A DNA stretch of 64,000 bases from Scalesia atractyloides (taxonomy: Eukaryota > Streptophyta > Magnoliopsida > Asterales > Asteraceae), in contig CAMTDV010000003.1 in the NCBI GenBank assembly GCA_947069175.1, positions 46,153,194 through 46,217,193 of the forward strand. The letters are read 5' to 3'. Every line of letters begins with the position of its first letter. The stretch's first letter is position 1. Positions 12,346 to 25,004 of this stretch are shown one piece after another. A program made the position numbers and the translations under genes. The notes beneath the pieces were generated by a model that had not been told where the DNA came from, did no database searches, and saw only the letters and a list, made by a program, of their open reading frames with translations.

Positions 12346-12934
12346 ATACTTTAAGTAACAGATAAATCTAACATTATAAGGAAAATAAAGTACATTAAAT
12401 GTAGAAATGTAAATACCAGGTTGTGATCTTTATGACATGGTATTTAAACTGTTTCTGGTAGCTTTGATGCCTTTTGCGGTGTCGGTGGTTGCTACAGCTG
12501 CAGTGATGTGCAGCAGCTATGTGAAGCCTAATCTCGTCTTTGTTAAAAATCTAGACATTGAAGTTAAAGTGGTCTTCAGGAGTACTTCCCATCCATTGAA
12601 ACAAGAATTGGCAACCATCCTAAATGTCATTTTCAAAGCAAAAAGGGGTCCATCCTGACCCTATAAAACCAGTAGCCATCCCTTTTCAGCTCCAGGAGGA
12701 AAAACATAATACATATCAACTTTACAACTCTGTTTTTGTCCTGTACTTTTGCAACCAAGTTATCAATTTTTAACCACCTCTCTAACAACAGCCAGAGCAA
12801 ATCTTGCGATATATCCTATAATTTTCAAACATTTCAGAAATGTGATATTAGACTTTATAAAAAATATAAATTAAAAGTTTCTCTTCCAGAAAATAGAGAC
12901 TGACAATATATAAAAACAAGGTAGCAATTTTTAC
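12346..12934 (-). other. Host intron/exon sequence of the B3-like gene, unresolved
   Basis: This lies between two minus-strand B3-like exons. A plausible acceptor (TTGCAAAAGTACAG, about 12755) opens a short frame. The region 12440-12660 is GC-richer and looks coding, but the three minus-strand frames each carry a stop and I could not choose one. The plus-strand ORF at 12437 is probably a shadow. No transposon signature is visible. Confidence 0.3.
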
Positions 12935-13075
12935 ATGCTGATAGTACGTTTCTTCTTTAGCCTGTACCAAGCAACTATGAACATAATCTCTCCCCCAACC
13001 ATCCTTTCTAACTTCTAAACCCTCATTGCTCAAAACAGTTATCTCAAATTTTACTTCTTTCAATCTTTTTAAACA
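12935..13075 (-). pseudogene. B3-like gene, exon 3, 3' half (split by gypsy insertion)
   Basis: These 47 codons begin LCLKRLKEVKFEITVLSNEG (the first Leu codon lies in the flanking duplication) and end at a GT splice donor at 12934 (CAGCAT, then GTAAAAA). The frame is continuous with the half at 22475-22645 once the gypsy element 13081-22474 and one CAGCT copy are removed. The pattern FEITVLSNEGLEV fits the last strands of a B3 domain. The gypsy element is in the opposite orientation and interrupts the exon, so the gene should be inactive unless the insert is spliced out. Confidence 0.55.
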
Positions 13076-13080
13076 CAGCT

Positions 13081-16000
13081 TGTAACGCTTCGCATTTTCA
13101 TACTTTCCCCATTTAGAAAGCATAAATATATTTCTTTTTTTTTGAAACTTGTAGTCGTATTATACTCCTATTCATTTCCAACTTTGAAACCTGAGACTTT
13201 GATCGTAGTAAACTCCATACCTTTTACATATGTATCGTCCATACAAGCACTCGTTAATTACGTGGTTACTTACAAACGAGTTTTTTCCCGAACTAGTGTA
13301 GTTAGAAAAAAATATTTACCTTTTTGGGTACTTTGAAAAATATTTACCAAAATTGTTACTTTTATTTATTTTTTTAGAAACATGTGTGTCTCTCGCCTAA
13401 TTTAATTGGATAAAGCCTAAATTAATGGTACCTAAATAAAACATAATATTTCATTAAAAACATACATTTTTTGTAAAAAAATAAATGATGTCATGTTTTT
13501 TTAAAAGTAAAATTTTAAGTATTTAGTTTGGCTTTTATTTTAAGAATAAAAAATAAAATTATCATTTAGTCAATTTATTAATAGAGTAATCTTTTCCTCC
13601 TTATTCTTGTATAAATAGTCTAGATTAATATTATACAAATAACTTTTGATAATAGAATCCATAAACAATACCTCAAGTTAAAAGTAAAAGTTTCACATAT
13701 GTAGTTTGGTTTTTAGTTTAAGAATTAAAAACTAATTTAATCATTTACGTAATTTATTAAAAGTGTAATCTTGTTCTCTTTATTATTATGTGTAGTATAA
13801 GATTAAATAATTATACATTAAACTAAAAACATTAAATAATTATACATTAAACTAAAAAAATTGATAAGCTAATTGAACACATGTGACTGGATTAAAAAAA
13901 CAATTATAAATTCGTAAAAGCACAAAAACGTTGGACAACAATTTACGTAAGATAAAAAATGTATAACAATTTACAAAAAACACAAGTTGATTAAATAAAA
14001 TTTTTATATTACTATGTTTTACTTAGGTACTATAAATTTATGCTTTATCAATTAGATTAGTAGAGAGATAAACAAGTTGCTAAAAAATATAAAAGAGATA
14101 AAAGGAAAATACCCAGTTTGGTAAATGTTTTTCAAAGTAACCAAAAATGTAAATACTTTTTGTAAGTACACTAGTTTGGGAAAAAACTCCTTACAAACCG
14201 ACACTTGTTATACGTGTAAATACTGATATATACGATCACGATACTCAAATTATACTTGCGTACGTGTTATATACTTAAAAACGTGCCAAAACACCAAGTT
14301 TTAGCTTAAAATAAGGAACAAACCAAATTTTACGAGCTAAATTGCAATAAACTCAAAATCTAGCTAAAAGGAGTCGAGGCGCTACACGACGCCAAACCCT
14401 ATCCGCAGAAAAATGGTTTTAGCTCTTGTATTGGCCATTTTCTTCTTCCCCAATCACCATTCAAGCTTCTTTAACGACAAACCCTAATCCTCCATTACAA
14501 AACTAAGCCTCCATCACCTCATTTTCACTTTTCCAACTCTTCTACTCTCCAAAAACACTCTCAAATCAGTTGCATTTGCAAGTTTGAACAGAATCATTCT
14601 AAGTCCTAAAGTGTGATTCATCTCACTTTTCTTCATCTTTTCTTCAACAATTCCTCCTCTTCAAAGCTTGGAACACCTCTAGGATTGTTTCCACATGTTT
14701 ACCATGGTAAACCAAGGTGGTAAATCACCATTTTGAGGTCTAAAGTTTCTGTTTTGGAAGATTTTAATGTTAACTTTTACTAAACTTATGTTTTTTATAC
14801 AATCTTGTGCTTTCTTTGTTACTAACCCAATCTATGGTCAGTAAGTTTGTCCAAGATTGATTTTTACAAGTTAGAGCTGTACGTTACCATCTAAACTTTC
14901 AGTCTTAATAGGGTATATACAACCCACAAGTGATGAAACCATCCGAGCTTGCGTTAACTCTTAAGGCAAGACTTGTGTTTTGATTTAGGTGTGAATACTT
15001 TGAAGCCTTGGCTATCCTAAATTCATTCCACCACCTCACTTGATGTTTTACCTTGCTATCTCAAGTGGTTTGATAGACTTAAAGTACCTTAACCCCGACA
15101 CTTGGTTAACTATTTCCATGTAGGGAATGGCCCACCAGGGTTAAAGCTTACTTAGCTACTTGATATAGTAATTAGTTATACATTTCCTTTTCATTCATGA
15201 CCATCTGAATCATCCTTGTGATGATTTGTACATCAGTGAATCATACAATGAGGTGTTCATACTTCCATGCTTGACTTCCATGAATTCTATGGTTATATAT
15301 GACAGACTTATTATTAGATATACTATATAAAATATAAACATAAACATAACTGAACCCTTGATGTTAATCGAAATATGATTCTACGTCGTGAATATAGGTT
15401 ATATTATCTTTGTTCTTTATTCATCGTTTACGATTTTAATGGGCACGTTAGGACCCATGAAAACACTTTAAAACTTAGTTTCTAAACGAGATGTACTTTT
15501 TGCATACATATACTTGTATACTTAATTCCGAATCCAAACCTTCCATAAACTCCAAATACTCGAACACCTTCATTTACCTATTCTCATCAACTCGTCAATA
15601 CACGGATAGTCGAAAAGCTTTGCAAAATTATGAGTATACATGACTCCCTTTTTACGCTTTACACTTTTGGGTGCAATATGTTTAAACTATCAACTTAGAC
15701 ATTCACACTCATACATTATGCAAACACAAACAATCCATTTATGCATGCTTAAATACATGATACTTGATTTGTATTCTTGGAACATTCTTATGTGATTCGC
15801 TCGTCATTAACTTCGTAGGAGCCTCCCCTTAACATGTATAGCGCTATAGGAGTAACACACCGCCTGTAGTCTTGTGGTCATGTTAAGTCTTTAATTCATT
15901 GCGGTAATCAGAGGATTGACTTGTAAAATTGCATGACATGATATATTAATCTAGTTAGATATTTTTGTCATGCGGATTCGTTGAAACTCTTTTTACATAC

Positions 16001-16316
16001 TTATGCTATATCAAACTCGTATGCTCGTCAATACTTTTTGTATTGAACTTTAATTTAATACGGATGGAAGGAATTTAATGATGTCAATGATGAATGGAAC
16101 TTGATAGGAAGGACTAGAAATGCGCAAAACTTTAAATTCCTGTTTTTAGATTAGTCATACGTTACTTGTTGTATTTTGATTTTCAACATGTACTTAAAAC
16201 GTTAGCAATGAAATGAAATATTATTTATTAAATACTTGTCACATTTAGTGTTATGAAGTCTTGAGCAATCTATTTACATCTGCCCCGATGATTTCGTCAT
16301 CATTTAGGGTGTGACA
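13081..16316 (+). repeat. Gypsy 5' LTR (2.3 kb plus a 0.9-kb MITE)
   Basis: It starts TGTAACGCTTCGC and ends TTAGGGTGTGACA. Without the MITE and its duplicated 9 bp it is about 2315 bp, against 2333 bp for the 3' LTR. The two are collinear throughout (for example CCATGGTAAACCAAGGTGG, GTATATACAACCCACAAG). The strong similarity suggests a not very old insertion. Percent identity was not computed. Confidence 0.85.
13278..14189. mobile_element. Mutator-type MITE (912 bp) inside the gypsy LTR
   Basis: Terminal inverted repeats begin GAGTTTTTTCCC and continue AACTAGTGTA at both ends with few mismatches. The 9-bp duplication CTTACAAAC is at 13269-13277 and 14190-14198. The sister LTR has the uninterrupted site GCTTACAAACCG near 20330. 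A 9-bp duplication is the hallmark of Mutator-like elements (family knowledge). The interior is AT-rich and has no ORF, so it is non-autonomous. It inserted after the gypsy element, because the 3' LTR lacks it. Confidence 0.85.
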
Positions 16317-16319
16317 GAT

Positions 16320-16331
16320 TGGTATCAGAGC
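16320..16331 (+). promoter_or_regulatory. Primer binding site of the non-autonomous gypsy
   Basis: TGGTATCAGAGC lies three bases after the LTR end (GACA, GAT, then the site). It is the initiator-tRNA-Met type used by Tekay and related chromoviruses. Confidence 0.9.
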
Positions 16332-19300
16332 CATAACTCTAGGGAATTAGAAAAAACTTGCCAAGATTTGACCTAGTCTATAGTCTAAGTATCCATACCT
16401 GATCATTGCTGATTCATATGCTAAAATTATTGATTTATATGCTAAAATTCCTAAAAAAGTCTCTCTATGTGCTTGTATTTACCTTCTTTTTTTCCAAACA
16501 TATGCATTTCATAAGGCAAACTTTATGCTACCATGTGAAGGCATGGAACACTCGTATTGTGCACGAGACGATTTCACCAAAGTAGGAGCGAAACCCTCAC
16601 TTTGGTGAAAGACTCTCAATCCACAATCCCGAATTACACGAAATTATACATCAAGTTAGGAGTGACATCCTTACTTTGATGGAAATTTCACTAAAATCAT
16701 TCTAGTGGACCCTTACCCATGAGTTGGATTTAATCCTTATCTCGTTTAGTAAGTACTAACCACACATAGGGAACGTCGTTATCAAGTTAGGGGTGATAAC
16801 CGCATCTTGGTACTAGTCCCAGTCCTCGACCTTCAAATCCCACCAATGTCTCGAACTTTCGATTGACTAGGGACATGTAGTAACTTGAAGGGTCAATACT
16901 GTTAACCGAAATTTCGACGAGAGTATTCTGCCTATTAGGCCAAAGCATGCTTCCCAAACTCAAAAGAACTTTCGATCACTTTGGTTTAGTCAAAGTTTCT
17001 TTTTGGAACGATACAAGTTTTAGTCAAACCACCGTTATACTAGTATCAATTTTATGCATGATACAATTTAAACTCTTCCTTTCAAAAATTCAAATTTATT
17101 TTCACAACGGTTACATATATATATATATATATATATATCTTACTAATCCTTTTATATACCTACACGATTTATATATACCATTTCATAACGTCTCCGACAA
17201 GGAAGACACTACAAACATTCCCAAGAATGGAAGTCTAGGAGTGATTCCCTTACCTTGACGATTGGCTCCGCACATTTATCAAAGAAATCTCATCCTTGAG
17301 TTAGGAGTGGCATCGACATTTCAATGGAAGATTGAATCATAACCAGACCATTTTCATAACAGTCACTCGAATAAAACTTATACTCAAACCTTTTATCATT
17401 ATGTCAATTTTCTCCGTTATGCATGAATCCCGAACCTTATCATTCTATCAAACGTGTTTCTTACCCTACGATCTATTTATGCAAATCACATACGCGAAAT
17501 TCCTAATCATACCTTAAACTTCTTCTTATCCGATTTTCAAAATCATATGATATGCTACCTATTAACCTAGTCGCTCTAATGAACCTCTTGCTCACAATTT
17601 CCATAATTCGTCCAATCACTAAAATACACTCACATTATACTATCATCCTAAAGACATTTTTTCCCAATAGGGAACCAAAGAAAACTTTCTCTCACATACA
17701 TATAAATCGTATAGATGTCGCTTCTTTAACCTAGCTTCGTTGGTAAAACGTAATTAATCCATAGCCAACCGATAAACACAAATGACCAACCATACACCCA
17801 CGAGACTTTGATTCACAACAATAGACCCTGAACTTAGAACTAGATTTCCTATTGGAAAATCCACCAATACCTTAGAACTGGAATGGGATTTTTACGACCC
17901 TCTCCTATACTCATAACTTAAGAGCCCATATACGAACCATACCTAGGAAACCTCCCAATACCCATGACCGGGACTCACTTGTACAACGTACCGTGAGCAC
18001 AAAGAGCCGAACCTTTAAGCACTTAGTCGAGAACCCGGCACCTTGCCATCAAACTACCATTCAATCAACCTAACACAGCCATCACATCAGCCAAACAAAC
18101 TCTCAATGCGCACACTAGAATTGGTAACCCTAAACCTACAAGCCTACACCAACGAAGTCGACTATCTATAAGTTTACTTTTCTAAAATACTTTTCAAAAC
18201 CAAAGTTTTTCCACGAAGATTTTCAAACACAACTTTCCGTATTTCGATATAAAACACTTTCAATGAAGCAAGCTCACTGTTTTAAAATCCCTTTCGCTAA
18301 TATGCAATTCTTAAACTAAACTCGTGAGCATGGAAGATTCATGGGATCGGACAATCTACGACATACGTGAATCCAAACTTCTAAAACGAAAGTAGCATTT
18401 CCTTTTTACAAACCACATCTTTCATCGTAGATTAATACTTTTTCTCAATATTCTCTCGACATTCACAAATCTGATTCTCCATTCCTAACAGACCCGACCT
18501 ATTTTTATTCGACAAACTCAATGATTTGCCCAAAACAACTATACACATGAATATCATCACACACATTTCAACCTATATCTACACATATTATCATTACACT
18601 TCGTAATTACACACTCAAAATTTCATGGTAACTTATATATGCTTAATTTCATTTTACTTCAACTTATACATTCTATACTACACGCTAACCTTATGCGTAT
18701 TTGTCATCAATCATACTCAAATTCATACATTCGCACTACTTGGTAGTCATACTTGAAATCTATATGTAGGCATAACCCAAGTGGTTTCGCTTGCTTATGA
18801 CGTGCGCATACTTAAATATAATCATACATACATGCATAATTTTTACGCTATTGCATACACAGATTCTCATTTATAATACTAAAATGTACCTTGACCCATG
18901 CATTACTAGTATCAAGCATGCGAATCATGCAATGACCAAGATAACCGCGGGTGCACACGGGATTATATTAGTAGGCGCATAAAAACCATGGTGGGTTCTA
19001 TTGTGTATCGTAACACGGAACGTAACATGACATCTAATAGCGAAATGGACGTAACATGGTGGATACGCCGTTGGTACTTCCTATATATAAGTGTCCCTAC
19101 CATGTCGCAAAACTTTCGTAAAACGTGCCATGAGAAATTCGGTGATCTCACGGATCTTATCATATACATTTGACTAACAACAAACTTTGGTCACTCACAA
19201 TCTTTACCTCAGTTGCACCTAAACACACTTTGGAATACCTGTTACTCGATTATCCATGACAAAGCCTCATTCTCAAAATCTTTAGCTATAACAGCTACGA

Positions 19301-20141
19301 CAAACTCTAGCATCTCTCAAACTTTTAGTATTAGTATTTCATTCGATACCCATACCATTCGTACCCCATTCACTCTCACACCACAAATATCCCCAATTCT
19401 TTCTTTAACATTTCACCCAAACTTTATTTACAATAAGTTGACCTAAGCGTTCAATCAATTTTAACAAACATCATCACCAGCTCGAGTCAGTCAAAATACT
19501 TTTAAAATATCTTTCGTTCCTATTACGCTCAAACATCAACTAGTTAGCCTTTTACCACCAAAACTTTTTGAAACCATAATTACTTACTATCCTAGTTTCT
19601 CACCTATAAACATTTTCTACAAAGTGTGATTTTACTAATACACCTTAGAACCGATAAAACTTTTGTTACATCCTACGGTACGGGCCACATATCTCATCAA
19701 ATTACATTCTTATTTACACAAAAAACTTTTCTTCTTATGTTGCATCTTTCTTAAAACACTTATCCCATAGAGTCATTCAAATTTGGTCAACTCACTTTGC
19801 CTATACACACACATACACACTTTACTTTTACACTTACGTATGATTGATGTCTCAGATTACCTTAGTCAAACGAAGTACTCTTATAAATCTACCTTTTTAT
19901 CCCTCAAAATTGTTTGCGTATGCTCAATCAACCACAAACCATTTATTTAGCCACACTTTGAACCATGCATTTTCAACACGCTTATACATAAACATCAATC
20001 AGGCTTTAACCTTAAAATTTCCAATCCTGACCAAAACATTTTAAAAGGTTATCACTTATATCAATTCACCAAAATTCCACCTTTTCCAAAGTCCTACTCT
20101 TGAATAAATTTCGAGACGAAATTTCCTAAAGTACGGGAGAC
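16332..20141 (+). other. Internal domain of LARD-like element, no coding capacity
   Basis: The first 650 bp resemble the leader of the Tekay-like element, including repeated blocks such as GTTAGGAGTGACATCC (variant forms near 16580, 16650, 16780 and 17300). The remaining 3.1 kb has only short ORFs, and no gag, protease, RT or integrase motif in any frame. A TA run is at 17114-17138. The 3' end carries the typical Tekay-like tract AATTTCGAGACGAAATTTCC and a purine run GTACGGGAGAC ending at 20141. Confidence 0.7.
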
Positions 20142-22474
20142 TGTGCTGCTTCGCATTTTCATGCTTTCCCTATTTAGAAAGCATATACATATTTCTTTTT
20201 TTAAACATGTAGTTGTATTATACTCGTATTCATTTCCAGCTTTGAAACCCGAGACTTTGATCGTAGTAAAATTCCATACCTGTTACATACGTATGTCCAT
20301 ACAATCAGTCGTTAATTACATGGTTGCTTACAAACCGAAACTTGTTATACGTGCAAATACTCATATATATGATCATGATACTCAAATTATACTTACATAC
20401 GTGTTATATACATAAAAAGGTGGCAAAACACCAAGTTTTAGCTTAAAATGAGGAACAAACCAAAGTTTAGAGGCTAAATTGCAATAAACTCAAAATCTGG
20501 CTAAAAGCAGGGGTTGCGCTAAACGACGCCAAATCCTATTAGGCTTGGCGTAGCGCCAAACCCTATAATCCACAGAAAAATGGTTTCAGCTCTGGTATTG
20601 GCCACTTTGTTCTTCCCCAATCACCATTCAAGCTTCTTTTACACCAAACCCTAATCCTCCATTATAGAACCAAGCCTCCATCACCTCATTTTCACTTTTC
20701 CAACTCTTCTACTCTCCAAAAACACTCTCAAATCAGTTACATTTGCAAGTTTGAGCAGAATCCTTCTATGTCCTAAAGTGAACTTCATCTCACTTTTCTT
20801 CATCTTTTCTTCACCAATTCCTCAACTATAAAGCTTGGAACACCTCCAGGATTGTTTCCACATGTTTACCATGGTAAACCAAGGTGGAAAATCACCATTT
20901 TGAGGTCCAAAGTTTCTGTTTTGGAAGATTTTAGTGTTAACTTTTACTAAACTTATGTTTTTTATACAATCTTGTGCTTCCTTTGTTACTAACCAAGTCT
21001 ATGGTTAGTAAGCTTGTCCAAGATTGATTTTTACAAGTTAGAGGTGTACATTACCCTCTAAACTTTATGTCTTAATAGGGTATATACAACCCACAAGTGA
21101 TGAAATCATCCGAGCTTGCCATAACTCTTAAGGCAGGACTTGTGTTTTGATATAGGTGTGAATACTCTGAAGCCTTGGCTATCCTAAATTCATTCCACCA
21201 CCTCACTTGATGTTTTACCTTGCTATCTCAAGTGGTTTGCTAGACTTAAAGTAACTTAACCCCATCTAGCCTTCGACACTTGGTTAACTATTTCCATGTC
21301 GGGAATGGCTCACCAAGGTTAAAGCTTACTTGGCTACTTGATATAGTAATTAGTTGTACATTTCATTTTCATTCATGGCCATCTGAATCATACAATGAGG
21401 TGTTCATACCTCCATGCTTAACTTCAATGAATTCTATGGTTATATATGACAGACTTATTATTAGATATACTATATAAAATATAAACATAAACATAACCGA
21501 ACCCTTGATGTTAATCGGAATATGATTACACGTCGTGAATATAGGTTATATTATCTTTGTTCTTTATTCATCGTTTGCGATTCTAATTAGCACGTTAGGA
21601 CCCTTGAAAACACTTTAAAACTTAGTTTCCAAATGAGTGTCTAGACGAGATGTACTTTTTGCATACATATACTTGTATACTTAATTCCGAATCCAAACCT
21701 TCCATAAACTCCAAACACTCGAACACCTTCATTTACCTATTCTCATCAACTCTTCAATACACAGATAGTCGAAAAGCTTCGCAAAATTGTGAGTATACAT
21801 GGCTCCCCTTTTACGCTTTACACTTTTGGGTGCAATATGTTTAAACTATCTAATTACACTTTCACACTTATACTTTATGCAACACAAATGTTCCATTTAT
21901 GCATGCTTAAATACGTCATACTTGATTTGTATTCTTGGAATATTCTTATGCGATTCGCTTGTCAATAACTTCGTACGAACCTCTCCTTAACATCTTTAGC
22001 GCTATAGGAGTAACGCACCGCCCATAGTCTTGTGGTCTTGTTAAGTCTTTATTTCATTGTGGTAATAAGAGGATTGACTTGTAAAATTGCATGACATGAT
22101 ACATGAATCTAGTTAGCTATTTTTGGCATGCGGATTCGTTTAAACTCTTTTTACATACTTATGCTATATCAAACTTGTATGCTCGCCAATACTTTTTGTA
22201 TTGAATTATAGTTTAATAAGTATTGTAGGAATTCAATGATGTCAATGACGAATGGAACTTGATAGGAAGGACTAGATACGTGCCCAATTTTAAATTCATG
22301 TTTTTAGTTAGTCATACATTACTTATTGTATTTTGATTTCCAATTCATGTACTTAAATCGTTAGCAATGAAATGAAATATTATTTATTAAATACTTGTCA
22401 CATTTAGTGTTATAAAGTCTTGAGCAATCTATTTATGTCCGCCCCAATGATTCTGCCATCGGTTGGGGTTGACA
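20142..22474 (+). repeat. Gypsy 3' LTR (2333 bp)
   Basis: It starts TGTGCTGCTTCGC directly after the purine tract and ends GGTTGGGGTTGACA. It is collinear with the 5' LTR and keeps the empty MITE site. Small deletions relative to the 5' copy are visible (for example near 21385). Confidence 0.85.
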
Positions 22475-22645
22475 CAGCTTCTGTATATTCTTATGTTTGT
22501 AAGATTCAACAAACCAAATCCATTCTGGCCCGTGTACCGTTTTACTTTTACAACCCATGCTTTGTACCGTAACCTTATACTTAAACCCCATATAATAAAC
22601 AAGCTTTATTACTTCACACTCTCTTGGTAATTGGTTACTTAATAT
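22475..22645 (-). pseudogene. B3-like gene, exon 3, 5' half
   Basis: A probable acceptor (GTACTTCTGAAG) precedes ATA at 22645. The frame then runs 57 codons to the gypsy junction at 22475, including NQLPRECEVIKL, GFKYKVTV, GPEWIWFVESY and NIQK. The order LP-x-E, hydrophobic strand, W-x-V, G-x-E-W-x-W-F resembles a B3 domain core, in which GW-x-x-F is typical. It joins in frame to 13075-12935 if one CAGCT copy is removed: 171 plus 141 bases make 104 codons. I have not compared it with any database. Confidence 0.55.
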
Positions 22646-22765
22646 CTTCAGAAGTACCTACGTATACAATGCATTACTGACATTTAAGTCTATTTTTTCG
22701 TTATAAACACACTTTTTTGCATACTATCGTGATTTGAGTTAAGTTGTTCTAAGAATGTAGCTTAC

Positions 22766-22822
22766 CAATCCCTCTCTTAGCTCTGTGAATTCAGTGACAT
22801 TGATAATTATCATAAAGTCCAT
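22766..22822 (-). pseudogene. B3-like gene, exon 2 with start codon
   Basis: The acceptor TTTTTACTTTCAG is followed directly by ATG (22822-22820). Nineteen codons (MDFMIIINVTEFTELREGL) end at the donor GTAAG (22765-22761). The exon is 57 bp, phase 0, and its phase fits exon 3. The ATG as the first coding base after the acceptor implies a non-coding exon 1, which I place at about 40268-40400. Confidence 0.5.
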
Positions 22823-23400
22823 CTGAAAGTAAAAAAACAATAAAAATCAAATACTTAAACATAAAATCAATTGTATCTAAAAAGCATGTTATGTAAGCCC
22901 TAAAAAATATCTAACACTCTATAGGACCAAAGTTAAATGTTGTCTACTTCAACTTGGTCCCTACAACCAACAATATGACACTAAACTTTCCAAAGATCCA
23001 GGTTGGTCCCAACTTCGAACTTCAATTTTTTCCAACAACCAACACTATATTCATTGACAAATCAGATATATCAATAGTATAAACCGATTGTAGAAGTTTA
23101 TCAATAAAATTTTTATTTTACCAAAATCAAGTTTGATACAAGAAATATATCAATACTACATCGGATTTCATACAATAATTCTAAAACCATTCGGAAAATA
23201 TACAACCAAATATTTATGAAACAACATTATCTCATATTCTTATTTAGATGGAATGTATAAAAATCAAACAAAATAAGTTCATATAAATCTTATTATAAAA
23301 CAAACAAAACAAGTTCATAATAATTTCTCTATTTTAACATCAAGAAACCAAAACAAACATGACAAAATATAACTGTAAAATACAGAAGAAAACAAAAAAA
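22823..23400 (-). other. Intron 1 of the B3-like gene, 3' portion
   Basis: AT-rich sequence without ORFs lies between the exon 2 acceptor and the left end of the Tekay-like element. It ends in an A run that overlaps the AAAAA target-site duplication. No repeat or RNA gene was recognised. Confidence 0.4.
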
Positions 23401-23991
23401 TGTCACACCCCAACCGATGGCGGATACATCAGAGTGAGACGATATAGATTGCTCAAGACATCATAACACTATTTGCGACAGTATTAGATTTAAAATTTCA
23501 TTTCATTTCAAATTCGTCAAGTACAACATAAGAAATTTGAAAGTACAACATTTAACAACATGATTAACAAATAGCAACATAAAGTCTAGAAGTTTCTAGG
23601 TGTGTTTCTAGGAAGTGCCTACTAAGTTTCGTTAATGGCGTTAACCTGCTACATGTTAAAAGTATAGTTCAACACAAAAGTATTGGCCAGTACACAAGTT
23701 TAATATAACATAAGTATGAAACAGTTTAAACGAATCCACATGTTAAATTAGTATACTAGATTAATATAAACAAGGCATGCAATTTACAAGTCAATCCTCA
23801 AGCGTCGCCACAAAATAAAATAACTTAACATGACCACAAGAATACGGGCGGTGCGTTACTCCTATAGCGCTATACATGTTAAGGGGAGGCTCATACGAAG
23901 TTAATGTCAAGTTGTATCACATAAGAATGTTCCAAGTATACAAACCACATATCCGTATCTTTAGCATGTTTGATGGATTGTTTGTGTGATT
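23401..23991 (-). repeat. Tekay-like 3' LTR, distal piece
   Basis: It starts TGTCACACCCCAACC (the LTR end on the minus strand) and matches 37557-38149 nearly base for base. It is cut at 23991 by the nested copia-type element. The other piece resumes at 29837. Confidence 0.9.
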
Positions 23992-24452
23992 TGTGAACGG
24001 GGATCGGCTCCTCCGATGAGCAACTGGTCTGACCTAACTCAGCTAGCAGAGGCAAAATTCATTGATAGAGAGGATGCCAAACGAACAAGAGATATACTGT
24101 TTAACTGCTCTAAATTGTATTGATTGACGTGAAAAGTACAGATGCAAGTAAACAAATCAGCAGGGCTTCGTCGTACCAACTGAACTAACACTCCCACGCT
24201 CTGACACAATACTCCTCTATTTATAGGTTGACATGACTCACACTGGAGTGTGTGAAACAGAGAATGTGACTCGTGCGAGTAGGTGCCTTGTACGAGTGAA
24301 AGAGTGTCACTCGTACGAGTCAACCGACTCAGTCGTACTAGTCTTCTACAAAATATATAAAACAAATAATAACATTTATACAAATGATGTTTAAGCCCTA
24401 TATACAATATCGACATATCCTAGACGTAGGCAATAGACATAATGCACCAACA
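23992..24452 (-). repeat. Copia 3' LTR, subfamily A (461 bp)
   Basis: It begins TGTGAACGGGG and ends ATGCACCAACA. The minus-strand TATAAATAG box is at 24225-24217, with CGTACGA-type repeats at about 24270-24340. It is collinear with the LTR at 9490-9916, not with its partner at 29369-29836. Confidence 0.85.
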
Positions 24453-24464
24453 AACTCCCCCTTG
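24453..24464 (-). promoter_or_regulatory. Polypurine tract
   Basis: The minus strand reads CAAGGGGGAGTT immediately before the LTR start TGTTGGTG. This is the plus-strand priming site and shows that the element body lies to the right of this LTR. Confidence 0.85.
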
Positions 24465-24930
24465 TATGTTGCCGCAGTCTCGATAGTCTTCAAAAATCTT
24501 CATATGATTTGACATTTAACGACCAAAAAATCTCTTCGGTGGCTTGCGACGCTCCTCAAATGCTATTGGCGTTTGATCTGTTGGAGGAGGTCAGTTGACT
24601 GTATTGCTAAACCGAAAACTCCTTAGACCCGTTATGTGAGCTCGCTCCGCTATTCTAGCTTCCTTCTTTTCCTTCTTCTTTTGCTTGGATTCCTCCAGCT
24701 TCCTCCAAGATGTGTTATGTAACATTCGTTGTAAAACGGGTTTCCAAAACCCGCTTCGTTTAAATAATTCAAGTATTTTATTTGAAGTTTTGTTACGCAT
24801 TTATTAATCGTTCAAATTAGTGTTATTAATTTTTATGGTTAATAAATAAATTATATAATTAAAATATTAAATAAATAGAAAGTAAAAGTAATATTAATAT
24901 AAGTTTAAAAATAATAAAAATAAATGAAAA

Positions 24931-25004
24931 AGGGACAACCGGGTTCGAACCCGGGTCCCTAACAAACTCACACACACAAAACACCACTGAGCTACACACA
25001 CAAC
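24931..25004 (-). repeat. tRNA-like module 1 (A and B boxes)
   Basis: The minus strand has an A-box-like TAGCTCAGTGGT (24994-24983) and a B-box-like GGTTCGAACCC about 30 bases downstream. The 3' arm GGGACCCGGGTTCGAACCC is a convincing T-arm. No complete cloverleaf is seen; it is a tRNA-derived relic rather than a gene. Confidence 0.55.

Larger units (their letters stand above)
13081..22474 (+). mobile_element. Non-autonomous Ty3/gypsy (LARD-like) element
   Basis: This is a complete element of 9.39 kb: 5' LTR 13081-16316, primer site, 3.8-kb internal region without any gag-pol ORF, polypurine tract (ending GGGAGAC) and 3' LTR 20142-22474. The 5-bp duplication CAGCT is at 13076-13080 and 22475-22479. 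The leader after the primer site (CATAACTCTAGGGAATTAG) resembles the leader of the Tekay-like element at 36572-37556, so an autonomous Tekay relative probably mobilises it (inference). Long LTRs with a non-coding middle match the LARD type. The 5' LTR also holds a MITE. Confidence 0.85.

Noticed and set aside
12437..12658. 73-codon plus-strand ORF with a hydrophobic start, like a small secreted protein
   Set aside because: It lies between two minus-strand exons of the B3-like gene and has no support on its own strand; the hydrophobic start is probably fortuitous.
17113..17258. ORF 16947-17258 with a repeated I-Y stretch
   Set aside because: The I-Y repeat is the TA microsatellite, and the ORF lies in the non-coding interior of the LARD-like element.
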